Assembly (NCBI GenBank): GCA_012861695.1
Contig: JAAOOA010001611.1
Location: forward strand, 141,001-205,000
Length of the DNA stretch: 64,000 nt
Direction: 5' to 3'
Source: Trematomus loennbergii
Taxonomy: Eukaryota; Chordata; Actinopteri; Perciformes; Nototheniidae
Within the stretch, counting starts at the first letter, position 1. Every line of letters starts with the position of its first letter. Of this stretch, positions 10,688-22,069 are shown one piece after another. The notes below the pieces were generated by a model. It did no database searches. It was given only the letters and a program-made list of their open reading frames with translations, and had not been told where the DNA came from. Made by a program: the position numbers and the translations under genes.

Positions 10688-11069
10688 TTAAAGGTGGGTA
10701 GGTAAGTTTGAGAAACCGGCTGGAGATACACTTGTTGTTATATTCCATGGACTGCTCTTAACATCCCGATAGCAATGAATATCTGAAGTGCTTTGACAAA
10801 AATCCATAAAATATCATCAGTGGAAGCTGTAGTACTGTAAAAAGCACGACCAATCATCTGAGCCGGCCCGGCTAAAATAACTGGATGGCCTACCTGCCTG
10901 TCAGCCTTCCATCTGTGCACAAACTTATCTGGTGCCCTGATTGGTCATGTGCGCGTTCGTGTGTGTTGGAGGAGGGGCTCTGTGAGGAAGTGGCAGATTT
11001 TCTCCGGTTGTGTATTTTCAAATTCACGATCTCAGCCGGTTTCTCCAAAATGACCTACCCCACCTTTAA
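10688..11069 (+). mobile_element. T2/Kolobok-type MITE, family TTAAAGGTGGGTAGGT
   Basis: The left end reads TTAAAGGTGGGTAGGTAAGT and AGAAACCGGCTGG. The right end is the inverted form (GCCGGTTTCTCC and GACCTACCCCACCTTTAA). TTAA is present at both edges (10688-10691, 11066-11069), as expected for a TTAA target duplication. The TTAAAGG start is the signature described for T2 MITEs (Kolobok superfamily) in Xenopus. The interior is GC-richer and non-coding. Length is 382 bp including both TTAA sites. Confidence 0.85.
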
Positions 11070-11507
11070 ACTAATTCTGTGTAAGTCTGCATTTCTTTAA
11101 ATACTGCCCAAGAAGTAGTGGTTTGAAAGCTTTTTGACATTAAACATGGGGTAACCAGGCCATATTAAACACACAAACAGTATTCTGGACTTCAAATGGA
11201 AACATAAAAAACACGTGAAAATTGCGGATATTTTACACAAAATAAGTAAATTCATGATTTTACGATTTAACACTTTGAAAGGCAAGAGTTTAGAGGACGT
11301 ACAATCATGCAGTAAAAGAAAACTCACAATACAGTGATGTGAAATATCATTGACGGATAATATATATTTATAAATGTCCTTCCTTGAGGCCTCTTACATT
11401 CAAGCATTTTCCAGGTGATGCATTCAAGTTCCTGAAGGTAAAGAAAACTATTTAATTCAACCTTGATTGAAAATGTCACAAGGTGAAGGAAAGATGTGAA
11501 AAAGGAC
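11070..11507. other. unannotated stretch
   Basis: AT-rich single-copy-like sequence between two MITEs. Nothing recognised. Confidence 0.4.
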
Positions 11508-12079
11508 TTAAAGGGCCCATGTCATGGCCATTTCCACTGATCATAATTACATTGTTGAGGTATACTAAAATAGATGTATACTGTGCAATTTTCCAAACTC
11601 ACATTGGTTTCGCATACAGCATCTCTGTCAAGCATGTGTATTCAGCAGTATTCACTTTCTCCACTAAACGACTCGTTGGAGCTCTTGCCCCCCCCCTCCT
11701 GTGAGCCTAGTGTGCTCCGATTGGTCAGCTCGGCCACTCTGTTCTGATTAGTCAACCACCAGAGAGGCTCCGCCCATGTCTAACAGTGCTTTTTCCGGCT
11801 GCTCTCAGCGGAACATCAGTCTTATAATGGCCATAGCTCTTCGGGATTGGCCATTTCGTTCCGGTACCACATGACATCATGCCGTACCCGGAACGAAATG
11901 GAAGAATCAAATGGGCAATGACGTATCTCCAACGAGGCGTTTTGGGGAGGTCTGTGTTAGAGTTTTACTCGCTACAGGTGTACTTTGAGGTTGTGACTCT
12001 GCACACCGTTTACATGCATAAAAACCTTCATACACAAGGGACGGGTGATAACCGGAAAAGCATGACATGGGAGCTTTAA
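11508..12079 (+). mobile_element. T2/Kolobok-type MITE, family TTAAAGGGCCCATGTCATG
   Basis: The left terminus TTAAAGGGCCCATGTCATGG is mirrored by the right terminus GCATGACATGGGAGCTTTAA. TTAA flanks both sides (11508-11511, 12076-12079). The 572-bp element has no reading frame of note. An internal inverted repeat (11851-11867 against 11884-11901, CCATTTCGTTCCGG and its complement) forms a strong hairpin. Confidence 0.88.
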
Positions 12080-12589
12080 CCTAAATTGCACCTGCTGCAG
12101 AAAAATATGTATTTTAATGGAGACACTGAGACTGAGTAAATACAATTAGTAAAAGTTTATTACATCTGGACATGAAATATATGAATATATGAAATGACTA
12201 CAGCAAAAAGAAAAGTGATTCTCCAGTAGTATTTCCAACAACCGGCAGCACATTTGGACCTGAAGTGAGATCTTTGCCTCGTCTCGCGGGAAATTGGCCC
12301 ATTTTACCTGCCACCTACTGACATCTATTAGAAAGAAGTCACCTACTGTACTGAAAAAAGTAATGGTTCAGTTAAAGAGAAATGTTATGGGCCAGTACTC
12401 TGTATATCTAAAACACATCTTATGGGGATGCATCGCTTTAAAGAAGCTGAATGCTCTCAAATGTGTTTCCACCGAGGATTTTCATGGTTTACAAAATCTG
12501 CCAAATACTTGAGTACACACCCTATGATCCGAGGGTGTGTTAAAGTGTAGCTCAAATGTCATCTCATGCATATTTTTATTTGTACAGCC
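12080..12589. other. unannotated stretch
   Basis: AT-rich sequence; no gene or repeat family recognised. Confidence 0.4.
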
Positions 12590-13065
12590 GCACAAGGTCC
12601 AGTGTGCCCGCTGTCATCATCGCCTCATGAATAATCCTATTAAACAAATTAAATAGAAAAAGGAAAAATGATTACTACAGCCTTCCATAATGGTTTGCCA
12701 AAATCTCTTTGGAAAATGGAACCTCACTATTATCCGAGAGGACGCGGTTGTGGGCGCACTGATGCGGCAGATTTAATTTATGGCGAGTTATTAGACATTA
12801 TCAGGCCAGGGGATCCTGCCTCTGAATAGGAAATAACAGCTGTCCCTTTTTCTCTGCAGAGCCAGACTGTGTCCTCTCCTCAGATAGCATCGGCTTTTTC
12901 TATTTCCCCCCCCTCTCCCTTAGCCACATTGTCATTTAAGGACATTGTATTCTCCTAATTTTTTCCTTTGTCGCTGCAGATGACATGTTCAAGTCTGAAG
13001 GATTTGTTACAGCACGAGGCATCGCTCTCCTGGAGCGCATTTATCTCTGAGTGTTGAATGAACCT
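12590..13065. other. Candidate conserved non-coding DNA (composition only)
   Basis: Complex sequence holds AATAATCCTATTAAAC, GATTTAATTTATGGCG and CTCCTAATTTTTTCC together with pyrimidine tracts followed by CTGCAG. Two polypyrimidine-AG runs (near 12850 and 12970) look like splice acceptors, but neither opens into a recognisable exon. Enhancer-like texture is the only basis. Confidence 0.2.
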
Positions 13066-14092
13066 TCACAAGTGCAGGTTTTTTAGCAACTGAAAAAATT
13101 CACGGTAACAAAAGATTCCTGGCGCCAAAATGAGACGGCGAGCCACAGAGACCGCATTTTATTGATAACTCGGAGAATAAAGCAATTTCTTTTTATCATA
13201 GTTTCATATGTGCAATGGCCCGTGAGGTAAATGTACTCGGAGCACTTCTCTGCAATATATAGTCCTGCTCTCCTCATCTCCTCCCTCCCTCTCTGCCATA
13301 TTTGCTCTCTAAAACCAGTCCTAATGTATCAATTGTTCTGATCTGGCTCTGCTGAAGTGTGAACAAACAAATTGGATTGTGCCCCCGTCCCCCCAAATAG
13401 CTTTCCCCTTATCCCCCCCCCCCGCCTGGCCGACAGGGGGCTGCTCACTACATATTTCCATGGAACATCTCAATTTCACTAACACACATACATGCACACA
13501 CACACACACGCAGAGAGACCTTTAAAACCATTTCCCAAGGTCAGAACAAATGGCCAGACTGTAGTGGCGTAATGATAAAAGCACTCAGAGCGGCTGCTGT
13601 TAAAGTGCCTTTCCAAAAAACACAAAATGGCCTCTCCATCCCCGGCCGCATGTCGCTCCTTCAGTCTGCGGGTGGACCGAGACGTTTCATAACGCTCTGC
13701 AGCTTTCATCTGGGTACTATAAATTGCCGTCTTACAGGATAAAAGCCAGCCGTCGTGGGTTTCTGACTTCTCCTCATGAAGGGTCTGTTGGGGGTATGGA
13801 AGCAGCAGGGCCAGAAGATAATGGAGGCAGCGATAAGTAAAGAAAGGCAAGCGTTGATGAATGTAAAGCTGGTACGAGGAAAACAGGGAGCGGGAAAGGT
13901 AATACAAAACATAGGAATAAATAGGCTGGTAGAGAAACTGGATCAACAGAGAACAGGAAGGATCGACGGGGAGACAGAAACTATTCACATTGACAACTGG
14001 CGAGGGTCAAAAACACGAGGGCAGAGGATCATGTTTAATCATCTGATTCGTCGGTACATTGCTGTTTAGTCTGTGTTCTTCTAATTCAGTGG
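13066..14092. other. unannotated stretch with short (AC)n
   Basis: A poly-C run (13413-13424) and an (AC)n tract (about 13481-13509) are present. Several open frames on both strands overlap each other and have no recognisable domain. No exon is supported. Confidence 0.4.
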
Positions 14093-14172
14093 TTCTCAAA
14101 CTTTTTCTGTCAGGCCCCCCCTTTGGAGAAAAGAAAAAAGTCGGGCCCCCCCAACACAAATAGTCAGGCTCA
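14093..14172 (+). mobile_element. hAT (Charlie-like) 5' terminus fragment
   Basis: CAGTGGTTCTCAAACTTTTT is the classic start of Charlie-type hAT elements and is followed by GTCAGGCCCCCCCTTTGGAG. No matching right terminus is seen, so this is a truncated end. Confidence 0.75.
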
Positions 14173-14295
14173 GTGGCGGCGGCAGAGATTTCTTTTGGGG
14201 TGCTGTGGGGGAGCTTGACGTTTCATAGAGGGTGCTCAAACATTTAGGGTTTCCCATTAATGTACCGGGCGCTACAGAGGAACTTTCTACTGCAA
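14173..14295 (+). mobile_element. Second hAT-like terminus fragment
   Basis: CAGTGGCGGCGGCAGAGATT followed by TTTTGGGGTGCTG resembles another hAT terminus beginning CAGTGGCGG. It abuts the Charlie-like end, so two decayed elements are stacked. No right end or target duplication is found. Confidence 0.5.
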
Positions 14296-14299
14296 CAAT

Positions 14300-14510
14300 C
14301 CCACGCACTGCCAGCGATTCTCTCACTAGTTTAGCATACTCAGCCCGGTTGTTGGCCCGGAAGAAACTCGATTTTGGAGATCCAGAAAACTGTGAAAAAG
14401 TACCCGCTAGACGGAACTACGCCTCGTGGAAACGCAACCAAAACGGGCCGGGCACGGCACGCTTAAACCGCGCTCCGCGCTGTAGTGGAAATGCGCCATT
14501 AGCCATCAAT
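14300..14510 (+). mobile_element. DNA-transposon-like interspersed repeat, copy 2
   Basis: Homologous to 5036-5245. It shares CACTAGTTTAGCATACTCAG, ACGCAACCAAAACGGGCC and CGCTTAAACCGCGCTCCGCG, ending TGGAAATGCGCCATTAG. Only the right part of the family is present here, so the copy is 5'-truncated. Confidence 0.6.
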
Positions 14511-14572
14511 TACTTTGAGACAAGGGAACAAGAAGTGCTAAAATGCTGACTCATATCTTTATTTAACATACA

Positions 14573-14820
14573 GGGACGGGTGGCGCAGTGGTCTGTGCGT
14601 CTGATCATCAGATCAAGGGGCGTTGGGGATCTCCAGTTTGAAACCCGCTCCCGCCGCCACTGCGTCAGGCCGTTGTGTCCTTGGGCAAGACACTTCACCT
14701 GAACTTGCTCCTGTGGGTATTGTCCACAGTAGACCATTACATGTATGTATGATCTGTATCTGTAAAGCGCTTTGAGTCATTGATAAAGCGCTATAATAAA
14801 TATAAGGATTATTATTTATT
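14573..14820 (+). mobile_element. tRNA-derived SINE, second type
   Basis: A-box-like GGTGGCGCAGTGGTC and a B-box-like AGTTTGAAACCCG stand at the head. The body has GTTGTGTCCTTGGGCAAGAC and ACTTCACCTGAACTTGC. The tail is TGTAAAGCGCTTTGAGTC, then AAAGCGCTATAATAAATA, ending in an AT-rich (ATT)n-like run. The tail differs from that of the SINE at 7205, implying a different LINE partner. Confidence 0.82.
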
Positions 14821-15734
14821 ATAGTATGTGTTAGAAGCTGCAGTCTTCACGATCATGTGTGATGTGTGATTGACTGTCAGAAGCACACACAGCATCCTGC
14901 CCTCAGTCGAACAAAAGCTCCACTAAATGGTTTCCCTCCTGAACAGAAGCTGATGGACGGATACTGCATCTCTGTAAAGAATGATTCATGTTTGACCTGC
15001 ATCCCCACCGCCGCTCGCCTCTCTTCATCTCATTCCTGAGCAGTTTTGCAACCTTCAACCAGGAAGAAATGCTTTTGTACGTCTTCCTTGTATTCTACTT
15101 CTTTGCAATTCACAGCCCTATTCAAAAACCCTCTGAATGGTTGTGAGATGTTTTCAGCAATTGAGCGAGTACAATTTGATGTAAAATGTAATCTAATAAA
15201 GCCCAATTAAATGGCAATTCAGTGTGATAATCAGGTTAGAGGATCCAGCCACTACTAGAGCTTCTCGACCCTCTGAACCCACAGCTGCCTTTTTCTCCGT
15301 CTCTTCTTCCCTTTATTTATAGCGTGCAAGATTTAATAGCTCATTGAACATTTTCCTAATGAGTTTATGGTCGTAGGGTCTAGTTTTAAGTCTTCTTCAC
15401 TGCAGCACGATGTGAATGTTGTAAATATGGTCCCATTGAAAGGATAAATAGACAACAGGGCAGGCGTACCAATGGCATGTCCTTATTTTAAAGCTGAATG
15501 AAAATGTTAACGTTTCAAATCGCCTCATTTCTTTTTCCTGACTGACTAGCATTTCCTACATGGTGATACCTCCTTGCTAGCCTCAGTGTCTTCTTGACGT
15601 TAACATTGCGTTTCATTTGAAGGCAGTGACAGAAGCTGATCAGAAAAGATCAGTATTTTGGATTTTCATGATAAAAGGTCTCACACTATTTGATATTTGT
15701 TCATGCATGCGTGCGTCACCTGTGAGTTAATATA
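14821..15734. other. unannotated; segment similar to 22750-22880
   Basis: About 15335-15475 shares CCTAATGAGTT, ATGGTC, TAGTTT and AAGTCTT in the same order with 22765-22880, so both may be old copies of one unnamed dispersed repeat. No exon is seen. Confidence 0.35.
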
Positions 15735-16110
15735 CCTATTTTGTTAAGCCCCAAGCATGTTTTTCAGGTTTCGGGCTCGAAAATGACATGCCCAGAACAA
15801 ATGACTATAACTTCACTTCTAAAAGGGTTAAATTAATAAATTTTTTCTCAAAGCAAGGTTACATCTGTGAGATGGATGTAGAAGTGTCAGAATCAATATA
15901 GATGTTTCTGTGTCAGAGTGAATACAGATGGAACATAGTAAAAAAGTGTAAATTCTTACCTCCGCCTAAAAAAAAACATTACTTATAGTGAAAACTACCC
16001 TTGGATGATGGGTTAGTAGCCTAAGCTTTAGGAATCCAAAGTATAACATATAATAAGTACCCTGTATCAAGATTGAGGCAAAACAAGTGAAAATTGAACA
16101 TTTGTTCCTG
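15735..16110 (-). mobile_element. piggyBac-like MITE, longer form
   Basis: This is the reverse orientation of the family at 25652-25984 and 59405-59769. Shared words are TTAAGCCCCAAGCATG, CTCGAAAATGACATGCCC, AGTGAAAACTACCCTTGGAT and GTACCCTGTATCAAGATTGA. The outer TTAACC terminus has been lost. It holds about 70 bp (around 16020-16090) that the 25652 copy lacks but the 59405 copy keeps. Confidence 0.7.
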
Positions 16111-16277
16111 TGTATCATTGTTTCTCTTGTACCTTGACCCTTACATTTCATTTTTAAGAGCTTAGCCCATTTGAAACTAATGCACCAGCACTTGCAATGG
16201 TCCGGCTTATTTAAAGTGAAATGATCTGCACTTTTCTTGTTGTTCTGAGTCTGTATCTTTATGGTTTATTGGACTTG

Positions 16278-16322
16278 TTGTGAGTCGCTTTGGATAAAAG
16301 CATTAACTTAAAGAAATGTAAG
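16278..16322 (+). repeat. L2/SINE tail fragment
   Basis: GAGTCGCTTTGGATAAAAGC followed by AAAGAAATGTAAG is the same tail as in the SINE at 7205. The body is missing. Confidence 0.6.
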
Positions 16323-17594
16323 TATTTCAGTCGTCATGAACACATTCCTTATAGAGATCCACATCTTAGACGCCTTTTAAATCATGTCAGTGTTTAAACG
16401 ACTGTCTTGTCACCAAATCATCCATTATTTTGGTTACATTTGTTTCCGTTTTGTCCATAAACGCTGCGCATGAGGAGGCCTTCAGGCTCCGCTGGCGGCC
16501 GCTGAACCAGATGAGGTCTGGACGTGTTGTTGACAAGAGAAACAAATCTGAGTTCATCATCTGCAGAGCACCATTACCTGCCACAACACATCCATCACAC
16601 CACGACCTGGCCAAACGGTAAGCACCATATAATGACTCCCATTGATCCGTTCACTGACTCCTGCTCCCACACACACACTCACACACACACACTTGTCCAT
16701 TTTTAGCTTCCACCATCCATCGCAGTGTAGAAAAAGCAGCAGAGGAGGCCGTGTCACAGCTTTAATCTAATTGCGGACACGTAAAGATTCACATTAAGAT
16801 GCTCAATGAGGCTTGGCGTAACAATTCTCTTCACAAGCTTCCTGTATCATAAGTTACAGGAAAAGCCCGCTCCTCTGATTAAAGCAATTTATCATCCGGG
16901 CCATTATTAAAAGGCATCCTGTGACACGGGGAGTTATCTCGCATCGCTGCGCTCCGAGGCTGCTGGGAGCTTTAACTACAGCGCCGTGTTAAATGAGAGT
17001 TTACAGGTCCAGATACTTTTCATTCTCAGGCACTTTGTACCGCTCGTTCATTACATTGCAGTTGTTCCTCTACATTCATCTGACAGCCGGGGTTACTGAT
17101 TATTCCCCAGATCCTTTAACATGAGTTTAGTAAAAACCGTATAACTTCAAAATGTCAACTTTTCATGGAAATTGCCAATTTTGTAAAATGTTTATGTTAT
17201 ATGGTTGATGTTTAGTTTATAGTCCGTGTTTAGATTCATGTCTTCTTGTTCACATGTTAGGTTACAGTTACTCGTGTCTATAGAGCCCTTGACTTCCTGT
17301 GTGATTATCAGACCCACCCTCAATTCTCCTATTAACCCTTTTATAAATATTCCTCGTCTCCTTTTGTCCTGTACCAGTTTGTCCTGTTCTATGCCATGTC
17401 AAGAAACAAATGGTTTCCAAGCCAAGAACTCTATGTAGTTTGTACCAAGAGCCAAGTGTTATAGACTTAAACAGTATGCCTTTGCTAAGTGTTTCCTTTT
17501 CAAGAGGGATTTCTGGTTTGACTTTGTTTCCTTACATTTAGTAAATACTTATTTTGTTCTTTTGCATTTGAGTCCTAGTCATTGTGTGAGGTTA
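16323..17594. other. unannotated stretch
   Basis: A short (AC)n tract lies at about 16671-16694. The part from 16850 to 17010 is complex, unique-looking sequence (AAAGCAATTTATCATCC, CCATTATTAAAAGGC) that could be conserved non-coding DNA. The overlapping 60-75 codon frames near 16390-16760 lack any recognisable domain. Confidence 0.35.
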
Positions 17595-17990
17595 TTAAAG
17601 AGACCGTTATTATGCTTGTTGGGGTTTGCCCTGTCCTGTAGTGTGTTCTGTAGGTTTTACATTACATTACATTTAGCTGAGGCTTTTATCCAAAGCGACT
17701 TACAATAAGTGCATTCGACCAAGAAGATACAAACTTGAAGAAAACAGAATCATATAAGTAGCCAGTATTTTAGTGCATGTAAATGGTCTACAAAGGCTAA
17801 AATCCTTGTGTTCCCTCCAGAAGGAGTTTCTCTCCCACACACTCCCCCTCCTGCCTGAAACGCCTCCATTGGACTCCTTTGTTTACTTCCGGAACATAGT
17901 GACATCACTATGGAACACTCGCTAGCGCTCCAACACATTGTATGTGATAGGCTAAGCTGTTGACCAATCACATCAGAGCTGGACAGTTTT
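17595..17990 (+). mobile_element. T2-type MITE of the TTAAAGAGGCCC family, split by an L2/SINE-tail insertion
   Basis: The left end is TTAAAGAGACCGTTATTATG. The arm is interrupted at about 17658 and resumes at about 17762 with AGTGCATGTAAATGGTCTAC. Further on it shares GTTTACTTCCGGAACATAG, CACATTGTATGTGATAGGCT and TTGACCAATCACATCAGAGC with the MITE arms beside the 57-bp arrays at 30746-30983 and 51061-51256. The right end is missing. Confidence 0.72.
17658..17760 (-). mobile_element. L2/SINE-tail insertion inside the MITE
   Basis: ACATTACATTACATTTAGCT then GGCTTTTATCCAAAGCGACT, TACAATAAGTGCATTCGACC and an A-rich stretch. This is the reverse complement of an L2-type 3' end, similar to 9543-9600. 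MITE sequence continues on both sides. Confidence 0.6.
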
Positions 17991-18009
17991 CGTGTTGGAA
18001 TGTAACTTC

Positions 18010-18215
18010 GTACATTTTATCAAGTTCTATAAAGTAATTTGAAAAAAGTTCAGGTACTTTTACTTGGGGAATTTTCAATGCTATGCTAATTTATACTTCA
18101 CTTACTGGATACTTTGCAGATTTAGATTATAAATACAAAATAAAAATCAACGAAAAGTATGAGAAGTTATTATTGCTGCAGCTACCAAGCAGTATTAAAA
18201 GTAATTCAAATAAAC
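18010..18215. mobile_element. Relict Tol2-like hAT arm
   Basis: Words such as AGGTACTTTTACTTGGGGAA and TATACTTCACTTACTGGATA, with repeated AGTAATT, resemble the AAGTAC/TTTACTT-rich arms of the hAT elements at 20118 and 31776. Neither terminus is preserved. Confidence 0.45.
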
Positions 18216-19974
18216 CTCACTTTTCTTAAAGGTTGAAGGTATAAACATTAGTACATAGATTTGGGACTGTCCACGATGTTTCCTTTTGTAACGCAGCAGT
18301 GTACTGACAGTTAGGAATAATATATAAACTAGGAAATCAGCCAAACATTTTCCAAACAAAACACTTAAGGTACTTTAAAATCACGCCCTCACTTCCAAAC
18401 ACACATTATATTTGTCCTTGAAAACCTTTAATGTAAACTCCTTTTAGTTTTAAACAGAGAAAAACAAAACATATTTTACCATAAAAATGAATGCTAATTT
18501 ATGTTGAGTTTGGTAATTGACTGCAGATCTGCACGGCAACAAAACCCTTTTTTCAATCTGAGAATAAAAGTCAATATGTAAACATTTTAATGTAGACTTG
18601 AAAATGAAAACAAAATACAAAGCATGATAATCTTCACATAGGTACCTGTTGTTTGTGTGAAAATGACAAGTTAATACAAATATTTAGTTATTTTTTACAA
18701 ATACTTGTATGGGTGTTCTTAAGTCTACAATATTAAAAAAACCTGAACATTTAAATGCAATGTGAAAAATGGAGCCTGTGTTCCCATTTTTGCAAGCCAT
18801 ATTTAAGTCACAGTTTAGTGCAACTATTTGTTCTGATGACGTTATCGCACCCCAACCCTGCACATCCTGTACAGTATGTGACTGATACAAGTATTTTTCT
18901 TTGATCCCGCCTTGAGTTCAGTCTCGGCCTGCCATAAGAGGACCAATGCTTTAAATCTAAAAGCTGTGACTACAAAATGTTTCATCATAACTATCAGATG
19001 AGTAAAGAAGAGGCTGCTGTTTCCCAAGCCAATATTTCACATACACTGACACACATGTGACCCCGCCATTTAACTGCAGTCGACATCAACACTCATATCT
19101 TACATCAGCGTTTTATTCCAACGCTCCATTTCATCTCGTGTCATCTTCGCTGTGTGTCACAACAAATACGAGCAATTACTGCGATCCAGAACAGACGGAG
19201 ATACGGAGAGCAGCGTGAGCAGTCACTTGCTTTCTCTCTCTGGCAGACCGAAAGCTCGCCATGCGGACGCCTCTCGCTCCAAGTTAAAAATCGGAGATTG
19301 GACGAGGAACGAAACGCGCTCTGCCAGCCGACAGACAGACGGACACAGCCGGGTCTGGAGGACGAGCTGTCAAGGAGTTGGTGCTTCTTCATACGGAGCA
19401 GATAGTTAATTTGACCCAGGAGAGAGCAGAGAAATTGATTTTAACTCTGTTGAATTAAGTCTACTGAGGGACTCGGGGCACCGGTCCCACGGGCTCATTT
19501 TATCCCGATGTGGAGATGATGAGGAGCCGCACTGCCAACGGCAACTTTGTCAAGAATCTACTGACACGCCGCTCACTCTCTCACTCTCTAATTGCACACA
19601 CACACACACACATACACACATACACACACATACACACACACACACGTTGGATATCTCTAACTCCAAACAAGAGACTCGCTGTGAAGAGCAGAAACTGTCC
19701 ACCTTTTGAAAAATCATTGCAGAGCCCCCGTGAGACGTCAGAGCTGGAAGAAGCGAAATTAAATAAGAATTCACTGAAAAGTCCTGAATACTCACTTCAG
19801 GAGGAGAAAAGTACCAGCTGTATTATATACTGACGTTTCTGAATTATAATTAAGGAAGACAGATGAAAGGTAAATGATGAACACTTGGGGAATGAAGGAG
19901 AGGATTTGAAGTAAAATGAAATCAGAAAGAAAGAAAAACTAAATAATATTTATATGTACATATACACAAATGCA
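18216..19974. other. unannotated stretch, part possibly conserved
   Basis: 18216-19130 is AT-rich with nothing recognised. 19140-19560 is GC-balanced, complex sequence with three overlapping open frames of about 83-85 codons on both strands and no recognisable domain; it may be conserved non-coding DNA. A (CA)n tract lies at 19595-19645. Confidence 0.3.
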
Positions 19975-20117
19975 GTTCTCTACTACAAATCTACACAGTA
20001 TTTCAGGTACATTTGATACTTGAAGTATATTCAGCTGATAATTATTCAGTACTTTATGTTAAATGAAAAAAATGGCCGTTGTGCAGGTCATTTTACTTCA
20101 GGACTTTTACTTGTAAT
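19975..20117 (+). mobile_element. Left remnant of an older Tol2-like hAT, host of the 20118 insertion
   Basis: ATTTCAGGTACATTTGATAC and TTCAGCTGATAATTATTCAG lead to AGGACTTTTACTTGTAAT, typical arm sequence of fish hAT elements related to Tol2. It continues beyond the inserted element at 22062 with TGGAGTTTTTCAAG, completing the usual phrase in which the same arm reads TTGTAATGGAGT. Confidence 0.6.
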
Positions 20118-22069
20118 CAGAGGTGTAAAGTAACTAAGTACATTTACTCAAGAACTGAACTTAAGTACAATTTTGAGGTACTTGTACTTTACTTGAGTAT
20201 TTACATTTTTGGCTAATTAGTACTTCTACCCCACTACAGTTCAGAGGTAGATGGTGTACTTTTCCTCCACTACATGTATTTAATGCCTTTAGTTACTTCA
20301 CAGATGTGGATGAATGATGTGAAATATAACCAAGTGTTAAATCAGACTTTAGTTCCACCTGGAGTAAATCCACAAGCTACCCTGCAGTATACAAAGTCAT
20401 TCAAACTAGCTGCACCTTTACCAGCTTTGAGAACACTTTCATGATCAATCATTATAAAACATATCATATATATTATTCTGAAATGGACCAATCTGCACAA
20501 TGACTACTTTTACTCCTACTTTCACTATATTTTGATGAGAATACTTTTGTACTTTTACTTGAGGAACATTTTGAATGCAGGACTTTTACTGGAACAGAGT
20601 ATTCCTACACTCTGGTACTTCTACTTTTACTCAAGTACAAGATCTGAGTACTTCTACTTTTACTCAAGTACAAGATCTGAGTACTTCTACTTTTACTCAA
20701 GTACAAGATCTGAGTACTTCTACTTTTACTCAAGTACAAGATCTGAGTACTTCTACTTTTACTCAAGTACAAGACCTGAGTACTTCTACTTTTACTACAA
20801 GATCTGAGTACTTCTACTTTTACTCAAGTACAAGATCTGAGTACTTCTACTTTTACTCAAGTACAAGACCTGAGTACTTCTACTTTTACTACAAGATCTG
20901 AGTACTTCTACTTTTACTCAAGTACAAGATCTGGGTACTTCTACTTTACTCAAGTACAACATCTGAGTACTTCTACTTTTACTCAAGTACAAGTTCTGAG
21001 TACTTCTACTTTTACTCATGTACAAGTTCTGAGTACTTCTACTTTTACTCAAGTACAATATCTGAGTCCTTCTACTTTTACTCAAGTACAAGATCTGAGT
21101 ACTTCTACTTTTACTCAAGTACAAGATCTGGGTACTTCTACTTTTACTCAAGTACAAGATCTGGGTACTTCTACTTTGACTCAAGTACAAGATCTGAGTA
21201 CTTCTACTTCTACTCAAGTACCGGGTACTTCTACTTTGACTCAAGTACAAGATCTGAGTACTTCTACTTTTACTCAAGTACAAGATCTGAGTACTTCTAC
21301 TTTTACTCAAGTACAAGACCTGGGTACTTCTACTTTTACTCAAGTACAAGATCTGAGTACTTCTACTTTTACTCAAGTACAAGATCCGAGTACTTCTACT
21401 TCTACTCAAGTACCGGGTACTTCTACTTTGACTCAAGTACAAGATCTGAGTACTTCTACTTTTACTCAAGTACAAGATCTGAGTACTTCTACTTTTACTC
21501 AAGTACAAGATCTGAGTACTTCTACTTTTACTCAAGTACAAGACCTGAGTACTTCTACTTTTACTCAAGTACAAGTTCTGAGTACTTCTACTTTTACTCA
21601 AGTACAAGACCTGAGTACTTCTACTTTTACTCAAGTACAAGATCTGAGTACTTCTACTTTTACTCAAGTACAAGACCTGAGTACTTCTACTTTTACTCAA
21701 GTACAAGATCTGAGTACTTCTACTTTTACTCAAGTACAAGACCTGAGTACTTCTACTTTTACTCAAGAACAAGATCTGAGTACTTCTACTTTTACTCAAG
21801 TACAAGATCTGAGTACTTCTACTTTTACTCAAGAACAAGATCTGAGTACTTCTACTTTTACTCAAGTACAAGATCTGAGTACTTCTACGTTTACTCAAGT
21901 ACAAGACCTGAGTACTTCTACTTTTACTCAAGTACAAGATCCGAGTACTTCTACTTTTACTCAAGTACAAGTTCTGAGTACTTCTACTTTTACTCAAGTA
22001 CAAGTTCTGAGTACTTCTACTTTTACTCAAGTACAAGTTCTGAGTACTTCTCCCACCTCTGCTCGTAGT
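20110..22069 (+). mobile_element. Tol2-like non-autonomous hAT swollen by a 33-bp minisatellite
   Basis: The element begins at 20118 with CAGAGGTGTAAAGTAACTAA and ends at 22061 with TCTCCCACCTCTG. CAGAGGTG is also the start of medaka Tol2 and related hAT elements. Flanks 20110-20117 (CTTGTAAT) and 22062-22069 (CTCGTAGT) match at six of eight positions, consistent with a decayed 8-bp target duplication. The left arm (20118-20613) is non-coding. The rest is about 43 tandem 33-bp units ending just before the right terminus. Minus-strand copies of the same arm and unit are at 57397-58107 (about 11 units) and 60566-61747 (two units). Confidence 0.88.
20614..22050 (+). repeat. 33-bp minisatellite inside the hAT element
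   Basis: The unit GTACTTCTACTTTTACTCAA plus GTACAAGATCTGA is repeated about 43 times. Variants include GACCTGA, GTTCTGA and GATCCGA at the end of the unit, CTACTTTGACTC, and some shortened units. Because 33 is divisible by three, frames of 387 and 304 codons stay open on both strands (STSTFTQVQDL and its antisense); they are not genes. Confidence 0.96.

Noticed and set aside
13776..14069. 97-codon frame on the plus strand with 169-codon frame on the minus strand over the same region
   Set aside because: Long frames on both strands over one region with no recognisable domain in either point to composition, not coding.
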